Shown one piece after another: positions 1 to 10,866 of a stretch of 64,000 nt of DNA. A program made the position numbers and the translations under genes. The notes under the pieces were generated by a model, which saw only the letters and a list, made by a program, of their open reading frames with translations, was not told the DNA's origin and did no database searches. How positions within the stretch are numbered: position 1 is the stretch's first letter; each line of letters begins with the position of its first letter. This stretch comes from Paracamarosporium sp. OC-R06-R3 (Eukaryota > Ascomycota > Dothideomycetes > Pleosporales > Didymosphaeriaceae). The stretch lies in contig JACVRA010000044.1 in the NCBI GenBank assembly GCA_019828545.1, forward strand, positions 62,001 through 126,000. The letters are read 5' to 3'.

Positions 1-1071
1 GCACAAGCACCCACTTTGCACCCTAGCATTGCTTACTGGCACCGACTGCGACAATAGCTACCCGCGATCCAGTAAATGTCCTTCGCAGCAGCATGACCGA
101 TCGCTTGTTTTCACAGAATACATCCAGAGTGCCTTCTTCATTGATAGCTTGCGGATTGACTGTATAATACGTCCCAGGAATGTCGGTAATGCTCTCAATG
201 ATTCCAGAAGTTGGCGAATGCCACCGATGATAATCCTGGGGAGCCAGGCGCGCAATGTTAATGCAACCGCCATCAAACTCCTTGGCTAGGTAATCGTTGC
301 CGAGTAGCTTGCTCAATGAGAAACCGATGCCTTTGATCCAGTATTTGGTGGCCAGTCCCACCGTTGGGAATACAGTCAGGCGACAATCGGCTGGGCTTGA
401 CAAAACCCGCTCGTCGTGTGGTTCATCGATTGGGCGAGCATCGTGCCGAAGTTCTCTTGCAAAGAACTCGTTGAACGTCGCATATCTGTCTGGAAAAGGT
501 TCCTGCTATAATTAATACGGAGCTTTGGAGGGCGTGTTACCGATGTGTCTACCTTGAGCTGTATCAGTGTGGACTCGAGATGAAAACTCTCAATGAACGG
601 CCATATATGTGCTTTGCTCTCGGGAGCATCGTACTGTTTGCCCATCTTGGCGCTCTGGTCTCGCAACATAGCCTGCGTCCGCTTCCACTGCAACGCTTTC
701 TCTTGTTGTGTACCATAATATAGGAGATGCATGCCTAGCTACTGCACATAAGCTTCTCGGCCTGCCAATAATACTTTCTGAATACAAACCCGGACATAGA
801 TGCTCATTTCTTCAAAGGACTTCTCGCCAGTTTTACGGTCGAGCACATAGTTTCCTAAATGCCAGGCTTGCTCGAACTGCTCAAGAGAATTATACGGGAA
901 GAGAGAACGCAACCAGGCGTGTGAGTTCTCGTGGGAAGCATTAGCATGTAGATGTGCACTGGGATCTCCACCGGTTTTTGGTTGCGCGTTCTCGGTAACC
1001 GCAATAAGTGCGTTTTCCGTAGCGTCTAAATGCTCCGAAGGTAGGTGATCCGTGTTTCTTGTTACAGACAT
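1..1071 (-). CDS. Phosphatidylserine decarboxylase family protein (3' end outside window)
   Basis: The product should decarboxylate phosphatidylserine to phosphatidylethanolamine. Rebuilt exons are 1071-786, 734-553 and 505-37, with introns of 51 and 47 nt; all junctions keep frame. Family blocks are visible in order: EEMSIYVR joined to MHLLYYG, KRTQAMLRDQSAKMGKQYDAP, TFNEFFARELRHDARP, LSSPADCRLTVFP, then RLAPQDYHRWHSP, YYTVNPQAI and FCENKR. The last exon ends at VAIVAVGA followed by GTAAGC, so a third intron starts at 36 and the catalytic Gly-Ser processing site lies beyond the window. The ATG at 1071 is the first in frame; there is no obvious mitochondrial presequence, so this resembles the shorter non-mitochondrial members found in filamentous fungi. 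Family certain, subtype not. Confidence 0.85.
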
Positions 1072-1526
1072 GTTGTAGATGCTGCACAAGTGCTGGTTCG
1101 AAGCCGTGTTCTGTAATGTCTTGGGCGGAACAATGACATCAGTGTCCGGCCATCCGCGGAGGGTTCTCTAGTTCATTCCACAATCGTACACTCGGAACTG
1201 CACCAAAATCAATTTGGAGGTCCTCAATTACGATAACTGCTGCTCATTCAGTCTCCATCTCGAGGAGCTCATGGCACATTCCACATTCATCACATCTGTC
1301 GAGATGAAGAGAAAGATCCTCAATGGTTCAATTTTCGTACTTCTACCATACCCTTAAAGCTAAAACACGTATGTTTGTTCGCTCTCTGGATCCAGAACCT
1401 CTGACGATCATAATATCGGGAGATAGATCAATAACTCGAGGCTTTGATCAATTTAGCTGTGGAGTAAGAACAAAGCAACATGCGCCACAAATAAAGACCT
1501 CTACTCCACTTCTGTCGCCGGCGAAT
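1072..1526. other. Intergenic, no gene seen
   Basis: This stretch lies upstream of the decarboxylase and downstream of the small GPI-anchored gene. The only open frame (plus strand, 71 codons at 1323-1538) has no recognisable protein features. No repeat was seen. Confidence 0.6.
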
Positions 1527-2091
1527 CTACATCTCTAGGATACCGAGTGCAAGCACGAATCCCGCGGTCAATAATGATCCAACCGTCTCTGCTGAACAGG
1601 CTGTTGCATCCGACGTCTTTTTCTCGGACGAACTTGAAGGTTTCGGCTTTGGCTTCTCCAAAACTTGGAATTCGGAATCGGAGGTAACGGAGATCGTGGC
1701 ATTGTTGACCTTCTGCACGACCACGTAGAAATAGCCACCGCGCACCTCCAAGTTATCGGGCACCGTCCAGTTGACATGACCACCCTTGGCGTTGTCTCGG
1801 TAATATCAGTAATAGTTCTTAGCCTGGCGCAAGAAAACACATACCGATCACGTGAATGCTATCGTTCTTCAGTGTGTCGAGAACAGTGACATTGGTAGGC
1901 TAGATAGACTTCTTAGCATAGAACTGGCTGTAGTGGTGTATTGGGCTTACATTTTGGTTGACGGGCAAGTATGTGAATTTAGCTATCTCGCCTATGGTCA
2001 CGTTGCGTTGCTTCGGGGTTAATTTGACTTGGAGCGAGGAAACGAGCCCAGACCAGGCCAGAAAGGCGACGATCAAACCCGAGAGCAACAT
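1527..2091 (-). CDS. Small GPI-anchored Kre9/Knh1-like domain protein
   Basis: Exons 2091-1951, 1899-1845 and 1795-1527 give 154 residues with introns of 51 and 49 nt. Residues 1-19 form a signal peptide (LLSGLIVAFLAWSGLVSS). The mature part has the Kre9/Knh1 N-terminal pattern: a NVTIGEIAKFTYLP strand pair, a WTVPDNL turn, then GGYFYVVVQ and a final SEFQVLE strand. A KPKPKPSSSS linker follows, then a hydrophobic tail (GSLLTAGFVLALGI) that would act as GPI attachment signal. Members of this family sit at the cell surface and several are linked to beta-1,6-glucan assembly; a role in the wall here is inference. Two N-glycosylation sequons (NVT, NAT) are visible. Confidence 0.72.
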
Positions 2092-2819
2092 TTCGGACGT
2101 TTTCGTTCGGAGATGAAAGGGCTATGTTGATCACTGCACTGGTGGGAGGCTGGGTTTGATCTTGTACTTATAGGCCTGCGTTTTCAGCAAACGCGATATT
2201 GCGCTAACCAAATCTAGCAGTCAAAATTGAGTGAATGGTGAGGAAACTATCATATGAATCTAATTGGACACGTGTTGTGTGTTGGTCTGAAGGTATGGTA
2301 GGAGCGTGCAAGCCGGAGAAGCGATCAAAATGCGGGCAATTCGTGCCGTGTGTAGTGGAGCATCGCACGAACGTAACAAGAACACACAGTTTGTGTTACG
2401 AGGTTCGATTGCGGGTATCACTCAAGGGACTTATTTGTTGAGCCTTGTCGCAAGTTGAATACAACAGTGGACCGTTGGACGAGAGAAATAAATGTTGCTG
2501 TGATGGACAACTGATTGACACTATCACCATAGAGGATACGTCTACAACGCATGACGGTAAAGTTTTGCGCTAAATTTCATTTGTCAATATGTCACACACC
2601 TGGAGTGCACAAGGGAGACGAATACACAAAATACTGCAACTCGTGGTAGGAAAATAGGTCTACACATAAGGCAACCGTCGAGATGCTTCGCAATCATCTA
2701 TGTCTATCAGCCAAGCGATTCCGGGTTGTTGAAACGTCGTGTGTTGTTTCATACCGTAAAAAGGCGTAATGGGTCAGGCTTTGTCTACACCTAAGCCTAA
2801 GTACACCGAATAGCATGCA
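2092..2819. other. Intergenic with upstream region of the GPI-anchored gene
   Basis: No gene found. Read on the minus strand, a TATAAGTA box lies at 2172-2165, about 75 nt upstream of the ATG at 2091, and is a reasonable TATA element for that gene. The rest is unremarkable. Confidence 0.5.
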
Positions 2820-3430
2820 TTATGCTTCTTTGACGAAGAAAGCTTCTCTATAGAACTTGGCTTCCTCGATGCTTTCAAGAATGTCGGCCCTTGCCTCATG
2901 GAGCATCTTCTTCTTGGGAGCTTTCTTCAAGACTTCGGGAGGTGCCCATCGACGAGCGGCCTCTTTGATGCTGGATACATCTAGAATCCGGTAATGAAGG
3001 TAGTCCGTCACAGCGTTGTACGGTGGCATAACCAAGAACGATTTATCGGCGTGAACGGAATTACCGGCCAACAATCCTGTCCGAGCAGTCGATACGTATT
3101 TCTTAATATACTGCAACAGACCGTCGGCGGCTTGTTCAGCCGTCGTGGTGGAATTGATGCAGGCTTCGGTCAGTCCGGACTGGCCATGATGCTTCGTGCA
3201 CCACTCGCCCATGCGATTGAGATCCTCTTTACTGTGATGAACGATTACTTCGTAACCATTTTCATCTAAGATATTCAGATCGTGGTCGGTAACAAAACAA
3301 GCAAGAGACATGATGGTCTCATTGTTAGGATCCAAGCCTGTCATCTGAAATCGTCAATATCAAGATCTATCGCTGCAGTCGCGCAACACACTTCGCAGTC
3401 GATCCACACAAGGGGATCTTTGGACGCCAT
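2820..3430 (-). CDS. REX2: Oligoribonuclease, mitochondrial RNA exonuclease Rex2
   Basis: This DEDDh 3'-5' exoribonuclease degrades short oligoribonucleotides to mononucleotides, in fungi mainly in mitochondria. Exon 1 (3430-3392) encodes MASKDPLVWIDCE and joins exon 2 (3344-2820) across a 47 nt intron to MTGLD, restoring the hallmark WIDCEMTGLD that carries the first two metal ligands. The third acidic ligand is in the NSVHADKSFL segment, and the HEARADILESIEE block supplies the catalytic His and last Asp. The 187-residue length fits the family. No clear presequence is present with this start. It is divergent from POL1, with 241 bp between the start codons. Confidence 0.93.
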
Positions 3431-3671
3431 CTTGGCGTATTTGCGAGGGGATGGCGTGGTGGTTGGGGGTGGCGGCGAATGAGGGACCAGCGAGATGGAC
3501 GCGACTTAGCGTGTTGGTCCAAGCTCCCACTTTACGCGAACCTCGCGTTGCGCGTCAACTGTCGCGTTCTTCTCCTATACGCCTCCCCCGCTCATGACAA
3601 TCACACCATAGCAATTCGACTCTTTGCTTTGTGTATTCTCTGCTTGGGCGTTTTTTTCTTTCTAATACATC
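3431..3671. promoter_or_regulatory. Divergent REX2-POL1 promoter with CGCG-core cluster
   Basis: The shared 241 bp upstream region contains five CGCG cores within 70 bp: GACGCGA 3499, ACGCGAA 3534, CTCGCGTT 3542, GCGCGTC 3550 and GTCGCGTT 3561. These resemble the MCB element bound by MBF, which drives G1/S transcription of replication genes in yeasts. A perfect ACGCGT sits at 3729, inside the first POL1 exon. Binding is inferred. Confidence 0.4.
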
Positions 3672-6600
3672 ATGTCTAGCCACGCAGCAGCACTAGCAGA
3701 GCTGCGAAAGAATCGCGCTGGTGGGAAGACGCGTCTCTCATCTTATCAGGTCGTCGAGGAAGAACAATTGTACGATGAAGTCGATGAAGAAGGATACAAG
3801 AAAGTTGTCAGGGATCGTCTAGACCAGGACGACTTTATCGTCGACGACAATGGCGAAGGATATGTCGACGACGGAAGAGAAGACTGGGAGGTCGACGCCG
3901 CGACGGAGAGTGAGGAGGAAGAAGAGCGCCCAGCAAAAGGGAAGGCCGGTAAGTACTCTGCACATGTATTTTAATATCCAACTATATTCTAACATGCAAT
4001 AGCGAAAAGGAAGCGCGAAGAAGACGAGGAAAACAAGCGAAAGCGAGACAACGGTATCAGCAAGTACTTCAGCGCAAAAGCTGCTGCTCAGGCTGTGATA
4101 GCTAAGGTATGCACCGAATCATTATCCCGAGTGCAACAGACCTTAACTAATGCCATATAGCCTGTCGCTACTGCTGCAGACCAGGACTTCATGGAAGATC
4201 TGCTCGGTGAGATTGACACAAACAAGTCACGACCACAACCCCGCATGCGCCCAATAAAGACAGAATCGCGAAGAAAAACTCGTGTCCTATCCCCGCCCAT
4301 ATCGGAAAACCGACAGAACGCGAACAAAAAGCCCATCAATGGCTCCGAGGCATATATGCCCGAAACTCCTCCCGCAGAGAACGCATACGATGATGATCCG
4401 TTGCCCACCATGGACGATGACGTTCCCATGAGCGACCCTCCACTGCAGTCCTCGCCGGTCGCAAAGGCAGTAGAACGCAAAGCGCAACCCTTAGTTAAGG
4501 TCGAGGAAGAGGAAGAGGACCTGATGGAAGTCGCACAGCCCATTGGCCATACAGGCATTGTTTCGGCCAGCATCAATATGGCAGGAAAGCGACCGGTGGC
4601 TAGGATCCGAAAACCCGAGTATCCCACGCCTGCGAGTTCCTCTCCGCCACGTCCTTCTGCTATTGCTATTGATGCTTCTTCATGGAACGATGTTACGAAC
4701 AAGCTCAATGTCATGAGTAGCCCAGCGCCTGCTATTACGAGCAGTGTCGGTAAACTGAAGCCTGAAGCTGTGCTTGAAGAAGACGGTAGTCTACGTATGT
4801 TCTGGATTGACTATACCGAAATCAACGGCAGCCTCTGTTTGTTCGGGAAAGTCAAAGATAAGAACACAGGCAACTACACCAGTTGCTTTGTAAAGGTCGA
4901 CAACATCCTTCGCAAAATGTATTTTTTGCCTCGCGAGACTCGTTTGAGACGAGGACAGCAGACTGATGAAGAAGTTGAGATGAGCGATGTTTATGAAGAG
5001 GTTGACAACCTCATGAGCAAGCACCGTGTCACTATGCACAAGATCAAACCATGCGCTAAGAAATATGCTTTCGAGCTGCCGGACATACCTAGGGAAGCTG
5101 ATTACCTCGAGCTGCTATACGGATACGACAAGATGCCCCTTGCCCAAGATCTCACTGGCGAAACATTCTCCCATGTTTTTGGAACAAACACTGCACTTTT
5201 CGAACAGTTCGTTCTCGGAAAGAACATCATGGGTCCTTGCTGGCTAAAGATCGATGGTGCTGATTTCAACGCTATCAACAATGCTTCCTGGTGCAAACTT
5301 GAAGCCTTGGTCACTAAACCCAACAACATCACTGTGCTAGAGAACTCAGACAATGTCGAAGCTCCGCCTCTTACATTAATGAGCATTTCTCTACGAACAA
5401 AGTTCAATGCCAAAGACAACAAGCAAGAGATTCTGATGGCTAGTGCCATGATATACGAAAACTTTTCGCTTACAGACACAACTCCAGCAGACCAGCTACC
5501 GTGCAAGAGCTTCACCATCGCGCGGCCAAATGGCGATAACTACCCGACTGGTTTTAAGCTGGAAGCTGAGAAGCAAAAAGGTACTATAATGCTAAAGAAG
5601 ACTGAGCAAGAGCTATTGAGTTACTTCATGGCCATGTTCCAACGTCATGACCCAGATGTGCTTGTTGGTCACCGTCTGGATGACGTTGACTACAGTACTC
5701 TGCTCAATCGTATGCGCGAAAAGAAGACTCCTGGGTGGCACCGCATTGGCCGGCTCCGGAGGAGCGAATGGCCGAAGAACATGGGCAAAGGGGGCGGTAG
5801 CTTCTTTGTTGAAAGACAGTTGGCAGCTGGACGTCTACTCTGTGATCTGGCCAACGACCTCGGAAAGTCGCTCATGACCAAGTGCCAATCTTGGAGCTTG
5901 GAGGAAATGTGTCAACTCGTGCTCAACAAGCGCCGCCAAGAACTTGACAACGAACAAGCCTTGAGTTCGTGGGCAACTACCAAAGATGGCTTGATGAACT
6001 ACGTCAAGCACTGTCAGGCTGATGCGTATTTCATCGCTGCTATATCAATCAAGGTCCAGATGTTGCCCCTTACTAAGGTTCTTACTAACCTTGCTGGTAA
6101 CTCATGGGCTCGTACCTTGAGTGGTACTCGCGCTGAACGGAATGAGTACATTCTCTTGCATCAATTCCACAACGACAACTACATCTGTCCTGACAAACAA
6201 TGGGGCAAAGGCAAACCGAAAGAAATGGAAGAAGTCGCTGAAGGAGAAGAGGGCGCCGATGCCAAGAAGAAAGACAAGTACAAGGGTGGTCTTGTTTTCG
6301 AGCCCGAGAAAGGGTTGTATGACAAGTTTATTCTCGTCATGGACTTCAACTCTCTATACCCCAGTATCATCCAGGAGTACAACATTTGCTTCACCACCGT
6401 CGACCGCTCAGAACTATCCGAGGAAGACGACAAGGTCCCCGAGGTCCCTGGTGAAGAACTGGAACCTGGTATTCTCCCCAAGCTAATCAAGACGCTCGTG
6501 GACCGCCGTAGGGAAGTAAAGAAGCTTATGAAAGACCGGACCGCCACTGCTGATCAACTCGCCACGTGGGACATTAAGCAGCTTGCTCTGAAACTCACTG

Positions 6601-8214
6601 CTAACTCTATGTACGGATGTCTTGGATACACAAAATCACGCTTCTATGCACGGCCGCTCGCCATGCTCACCACTTACAAAGGTCGTGAGATCCTACGTCG
6701 GACAAAGGATATGGCTGAGGCGAAGATGTTGCGTGTCATTTATGGTGATACTGATTCCGTCATGATCAACACCAACGTCGATAACATTCAGGATGCTTTG
6801 AGGGTTGGAAATGAGTTCAAGAAGGAGGTCAACGACAGCTACAAGCTGTTGGAAATCGATATCGACAACGTCTTCCGTCGGATTCTCCTCCACGCAAAGA
6901 AGAAATACGCTGCTATAAACATGGTTCCCGTTGATGGGAAGTATATCGAAAAACTGGAAGTCAAGGGTCTCGATATGAGGCGAAGGGAATACTGCGCTTT
7001 GTCAAAGGAGACTTCAACGTACGTATTAACTATGAAAATCTCAAACTCTCATGCTGACAGAGATTAGTGAACTCCTCAACTTTTTGCTCTCTGGCGAAGA
7101 CCCAGAAACTGTTGTTCAAAAGATTCATGAGCACCTCCGAACGCTCAGCCAGAACATGCGCGCCTACTCCATTCCCGCCCGCAAGTATGTAATCTACACA
7201 CAGCTCGGCAAGAACCCGAAGGATTACCCCAACGGTAATTCTATGCCCTCGGTGCAGGTCGCTCTCCGCCTCATGGAGAGGGGGAAGCACGTTAAAGCAA
7301 AAGATGTCATGAGCTTTATCATCACAGGTGACAATTCTGGCAGTGCCGAATCCGCTGCAAAGAACGCTTACCCCCTGGATGAAGTGCTCAAGGACGGCAG
7401 CGAACTGAAGCCAGATATTGACTACTACTTGCACAAGCAAATCTTGCCGCCGGTCGAGCGTCTTTGCGCCCCTATCAGTGGCACGAACATCACTATGCTA
7501 GCTGCCTGCCTTGGTCTAGACACGTCCAAATACCGCGTGTCTTCTGCCTCCAGCTCTGCTAATACGCAAGACGTTGAGGTCCAGCCTCTAGAGTCCCAGA
7601 TCCCGGACGCAGTCCGCTTCCAACACTGCACGCCGTTGTACCTCCGTTGCCGAGTGTGTCACACCATGTTCCCCTTCCGCGGTGTCACATCACATTCTTC
7701 AACGACCACACTGGGACACAACGGCATTACCTGTCCAAAGGCAGAGTGCAAGCAAGTGTTGAGTACACTGAGTGTTGTTGCCCAGCTCGAGTCTTCTATC
7801 CGCCAAACTCTTTCCTCGTACTACGCCGGCACGCTGAGGTGTAGCGAGCCTGATTGTTCCTGCACTACGCGCTCTATGTCCGTATACGGGCACCGCTGTC
7901 TGGGGCCAAAGGGTCTTGCGAGAGACTGCCCAGGCCGGATGTCGTACGTTTACTCCGAGAGAGATATCTACAACCAGATGCTTTATTATCAGTCGCTATT
8001 CGACGTGGAGCGCGTTGGGAAAGAGGCAAATGGCGTCAATGGTGTGAAGGTGGAGGGCGAGGTGGAGAGCAGGGAGAAGATGAAGGTACTGGTGGAAATT
8101 AACAGGGAGAGGTTAGGGACATTGAAGGGGGTTGTTGGTGGGTGGTTAGAGCGAAATGGGAGACAATGGGTACAGATGGACAGGTTGTTCGCATTTGCTG
8201 CAAAACGACAATAG
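3672..8214 (+). CDS. POL1: DNA polymerase alpha catalytic subunit
   Basis: This is the catalytic subunit of polymerase alpha-primase, which extends RNA primers at origins and on the lagging strand. Exons 3672-3948, 4003-4106, 4161-7022 and 7063-8214 give 1464 residues, the usual family length. The N-terminus carries the ELRKNRAGGK p180 motif, then acidic and basic low-complexity sequence to about residue 300. Family B motif A (DFNSLYPSIIQEYNICF) starts near residue 855, motif B (KLTANSMYGCLGY) near 938 and motif C (YGDTDS) near 988. The C-terminal part from about 1277 (CRVCHTMF, CPKAEC, CSEPDCSC) supplies the zinc-binding cysteines that contact the B subunit. The last intron is only 40 nt and its acceptor is the second of two tandem AGs; using the first would break the frame. 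Confidence 0.97.
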
Positions 8215-8794
8215 CGACGGGAAACGGAACGGGGTGTAGAAGGACGTTTGTAGCATTTCCTGGCGTTTGCGACTTGATGCGGTGTTTTGGAGCGGATGTC
8301 TTTGGATACGATTTTGTCGGAATAATGTAACTTTCCAATCCATCACTATATGCACTTAATATGACCACCGACACTCTTAATCGGTAGAAGCTTCGCAAGC
8401 TTAGGAAGATGTCATGAATATAGAATATAACGTTTTCAATCTTGAACAACGTTGAGACTAGTTATGCATAGAACGTGTTGCGAGAGGTCGGGCAAACACA
8501 CATAACATCCACAACAAGGCGTTGTTTGTGTTCGCAAATGAACTCATTCGTAATCACAGTGATGCCTGGGAACGCCTTCATTTCCGCACGTTGGGGGCGT
8601 ACGGCGGCACGCCTCACGGCCTACAGCAATCTGTCCAATACACTCTCAGCACCGCGTGGCTCAGCCATTGCGAGCCTGGAACACGAAACAGCAGGCAAAC
8701 TAATATGCATGGACACATATAGAATAGGCTTGAATGCTTATAAGTGGTAATTTGCATTCGCGTTTGACTTCCCAGCACACTCACTGTACACAAC
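8215..8794. other. Intergenic after POL1
   Basis: No gene found. The short open frames on both strands overlap one another without protein-like composition. The last 100 bp serve as the upstream region of the membrane protein starting at 8795. Confidence 0.55.
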
Positions 8795-9609
8795 ATGGCC
8801 CCCACGTACACCCAGCTTCGCACCGACGATGAGCAAGCAGAGCGGAAGCCGGGCCACCAGCACACTCGCCCATGGATCAAAATTCTCTGGGCGCTACAAG
8901 CTCTAGTCGCGCTCATCCGGATCCTTATCGTTAGTCTCGCCCTTGTGGGTACACTCATCATAGCTTCCTTCCTCGGTGCCTCAGCGGTGATTCTCATTTT
9001 TTTATGGATGTGCGTCGCTCCCTTTCCTTTCTCCAGCATATCGCGTTTGCTTCTTTCCTCGAGGACAAAGTGTCCGGCTAACAACAACGGCGCACCAGCA
9101 TCCTAGGCCTCGATATATGGATGTGCGGCTTCATCGTCGTGCAAGTCTGGCAGCAATTCATTCCCACGGCGCACTCTGCGCGGACCACGCTTCGACGCGA
9201 AGCCTACAAGGCGGCGTTCGCAACGTATCTTTTTGTGTCCTTCGTATCGATTCCGAAAAATGCGGGGGAGAACCAACCGTTGACTGAGGAGCAGAAGGCT
9301 GCGGTGGAGACGTTTCGGCGAAATGTGTGGATCGTGCAGAGTATTTGTGTGTTGATTGTTATGTGAGTCTTTGCTTGGGTTGCTTGAAGGGAACGTTGGT
9401 GGGAAGGAGCAGAGATGCTGACTTGGTGCAGTGGTGTGTTTTATCCGACGTTGTGGGTTGCGTTTCGGGACAGGAAGATGGGGAAAAGGGAGACTCGAGA
9501 GGTGGATATTGAGCTGGTTGAACAGGAGATTCGACTTTTGGAGAGGAGGTCGCTGGATTCGATTGATGGGGTTGTTGAGCAAGACGACGATGGGAAATTG
9601 AAGAAGTGA
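8795..9609 (+). CDS. Conserved four-helix membrane protein, function unknown
   Basis: Exons 8795-9009, 9099-9362 and 9432-9609 give 218 residues with introns of 89 and 69 nt; every junction keeps frame and restores hydrophobic helices. Helices lie at about residues 33-55, 57-75 (the second joining exon 1 to IILGLDIWMCGFIVV) and near 150-170 (VWIVQSICVLIVIGVFYPTLWVA). The N-terminus is hydrophilic and Tyr/Thr-rich; the C-terminus is charged (RDRKMGKRETREVDIELVEQEI) and probably cytosolic. I do not recognise the family. It could be a small MARVEL-like or other tetraspan protein, but no signature decides this. Confidence 0.7.
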
Positions 9610-9951
9610 GGCAGTGAAACTGGTGGAAGAGAGGTAACGACAGTTTCGTAGGTGGCCATTGATATTTACGAGAGGGGTACCAACGGTCGGACACTGCAAC
9701 GTAGTTTTGCCAAAGAGCGTTGAGCTGGAAGGTTGAGTTACAATTGTGCGGGGTTCATGTGTGGAGCAGGGAGACGTAGAGCATGCGACTACTACCAATA
9801 GGTGAATAACATAGGCTGGGATGATTTTGGCGCGCGATACATGATCAGACCATGTCCTGAATGCTGATTCTCACTTGAAGGCACGGCACTGATAAAGATG
9901 TGCATTTGTTGTGTGGAGTAGGGTATATTGCCAGAACCGCCATTTCTATCA
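9610..9951. other. Convergent 3' region
   Basis: This is the tail-to-tail gap between the membrane protein and ISA2. No gene, repeat or clear hairpin was seen. Confidence 0.55.
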
Positions 9952-10608
9952 TCATAATTTGATATCGAAGCTCGTTCCACACCCACAACTGCTCGTTGCC
10001 CCCGGGATGCCCGTCACCTTGAACTGGCTCCCAATCAGCTCCATCGTGTAGTCTACCGTACTTCCGTTCAGCAGCTCGAGGCTGCTTTCGTCGATGATGA
10101 CTTTTGCGCCCTTGTCCCCCTCAAAGAGGGTATCTTCCTCGGTCGCCGGCTCCTTTGACAGGTCGGTCAAAGACATAAGGTACTGGAAGCCATGGCAGCC
10201 GCCGCTTTCCACTGTTACTCGCAAAGCAAGATCTGGGTTCTTGTCTGTGGTTGCGATTGTGGAGAGGCGATGGGCAGCGCGCGGGCTGAGGGAGATGCGC
10301 ATGGGGTCGCCGGATTCTGTGTTGCGAGGGTGGAGAATTGCGCGGGCAGGTTGCGGGTCGGATGGGGAGGCGGTTGGCGATGCTGCTGTGGCTAGGCGTC
10401 TTCGCACGCTCAGCTGCGGTGTAGGCAGGACGATGCTTGCCGGCCGCCTGTGTGGCGACCGGATGGCGGGCGCCAGAAAGTCGAGATAGAGCGGGCGTGA
10501 AGGGGCGGGTGCCACGCTGTAGGGCCGCGCGAAAGGTTTGGAAGCACGCGTGGATGCTGTCCGCGCCGCCCGCAGGCACGACGCGCACACGTTGGATGCA
10601 GATGCCAT
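9952..10608 (-). CDS. ISA2: Mitochondrial iron-sulfur assembly protein Isa2 (IscA/HesB family)
   Basis: The A-type carrier Isa2 acts with Isa1 and Iba57 in mitochondrial [4Fe-4S] cluster maturation. The intronless frame encodes 218 residues. Residues 1-75 are rich in Arg, Ser and Ala with almost no acidic residues, as in a matrix presequence. The HesB domain runs from about residue 103 (MRISLSPRAAHRL) to the end. The three conserved cysteines are present: Cys138 in SGGCHGFQY and Cys208/Cys210 in SCGCGTSF. The gene is divergent from kynureninase with 258 bp between the starts. Confidence 0.93.
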   Translation of the reverse strand: MASASNVCASCLRAARTASTRASKPFARPYSVAPAPSRPLYLDFLAPAIRSPHRRPASIVLPTPQLSVRRRLATAASPTASPSDPQPARAILHPRNTESGDPMRISLSPRAAHRLSTIATTDKNPDLALRVTVESGGCHGFQYLMSLTDLSKEPATEEDTLFEGDKGAKVIIDESSLELLNGSTVDYTMELIGSQFKVTGIPGATSSCGCGTSFDIKL

Positions 10609-10866
10609 GGCAAGCAGCTGTGAAGGATGAGGACGAGGACGAGGACGGAGCTATGACGGCGAAGAGGAAGGCCAAACGCGCTGACCAACGCGACGCGGTT
10701 CGTTCTAGACGGCTTGGCAACCGCAACCCCGCGCGCCACTGCCCTGCCCTGCCCCGCCCCGCTCCGCTTGGCTGTTTCACGTCCAAGTGTTTCAGAGTGC
10801 ATTTGAGCTCTCACATGCCCGCCTCTTCCTGCTTCCTCTCCGCCACCACAGACCCGCCGCCCCGCC
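10609..10866. promoter_or_regulatory. Divergent ISA2-BNA5 promoter region
   Basis: This shared upstream region is C/T-rich on the plus strand near the kynureninase start and has a GCCCTGCCCTGCCCC run at 10741-10757. No TATA box is evident. No specific operator is claimed. Confidence 0.4.
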
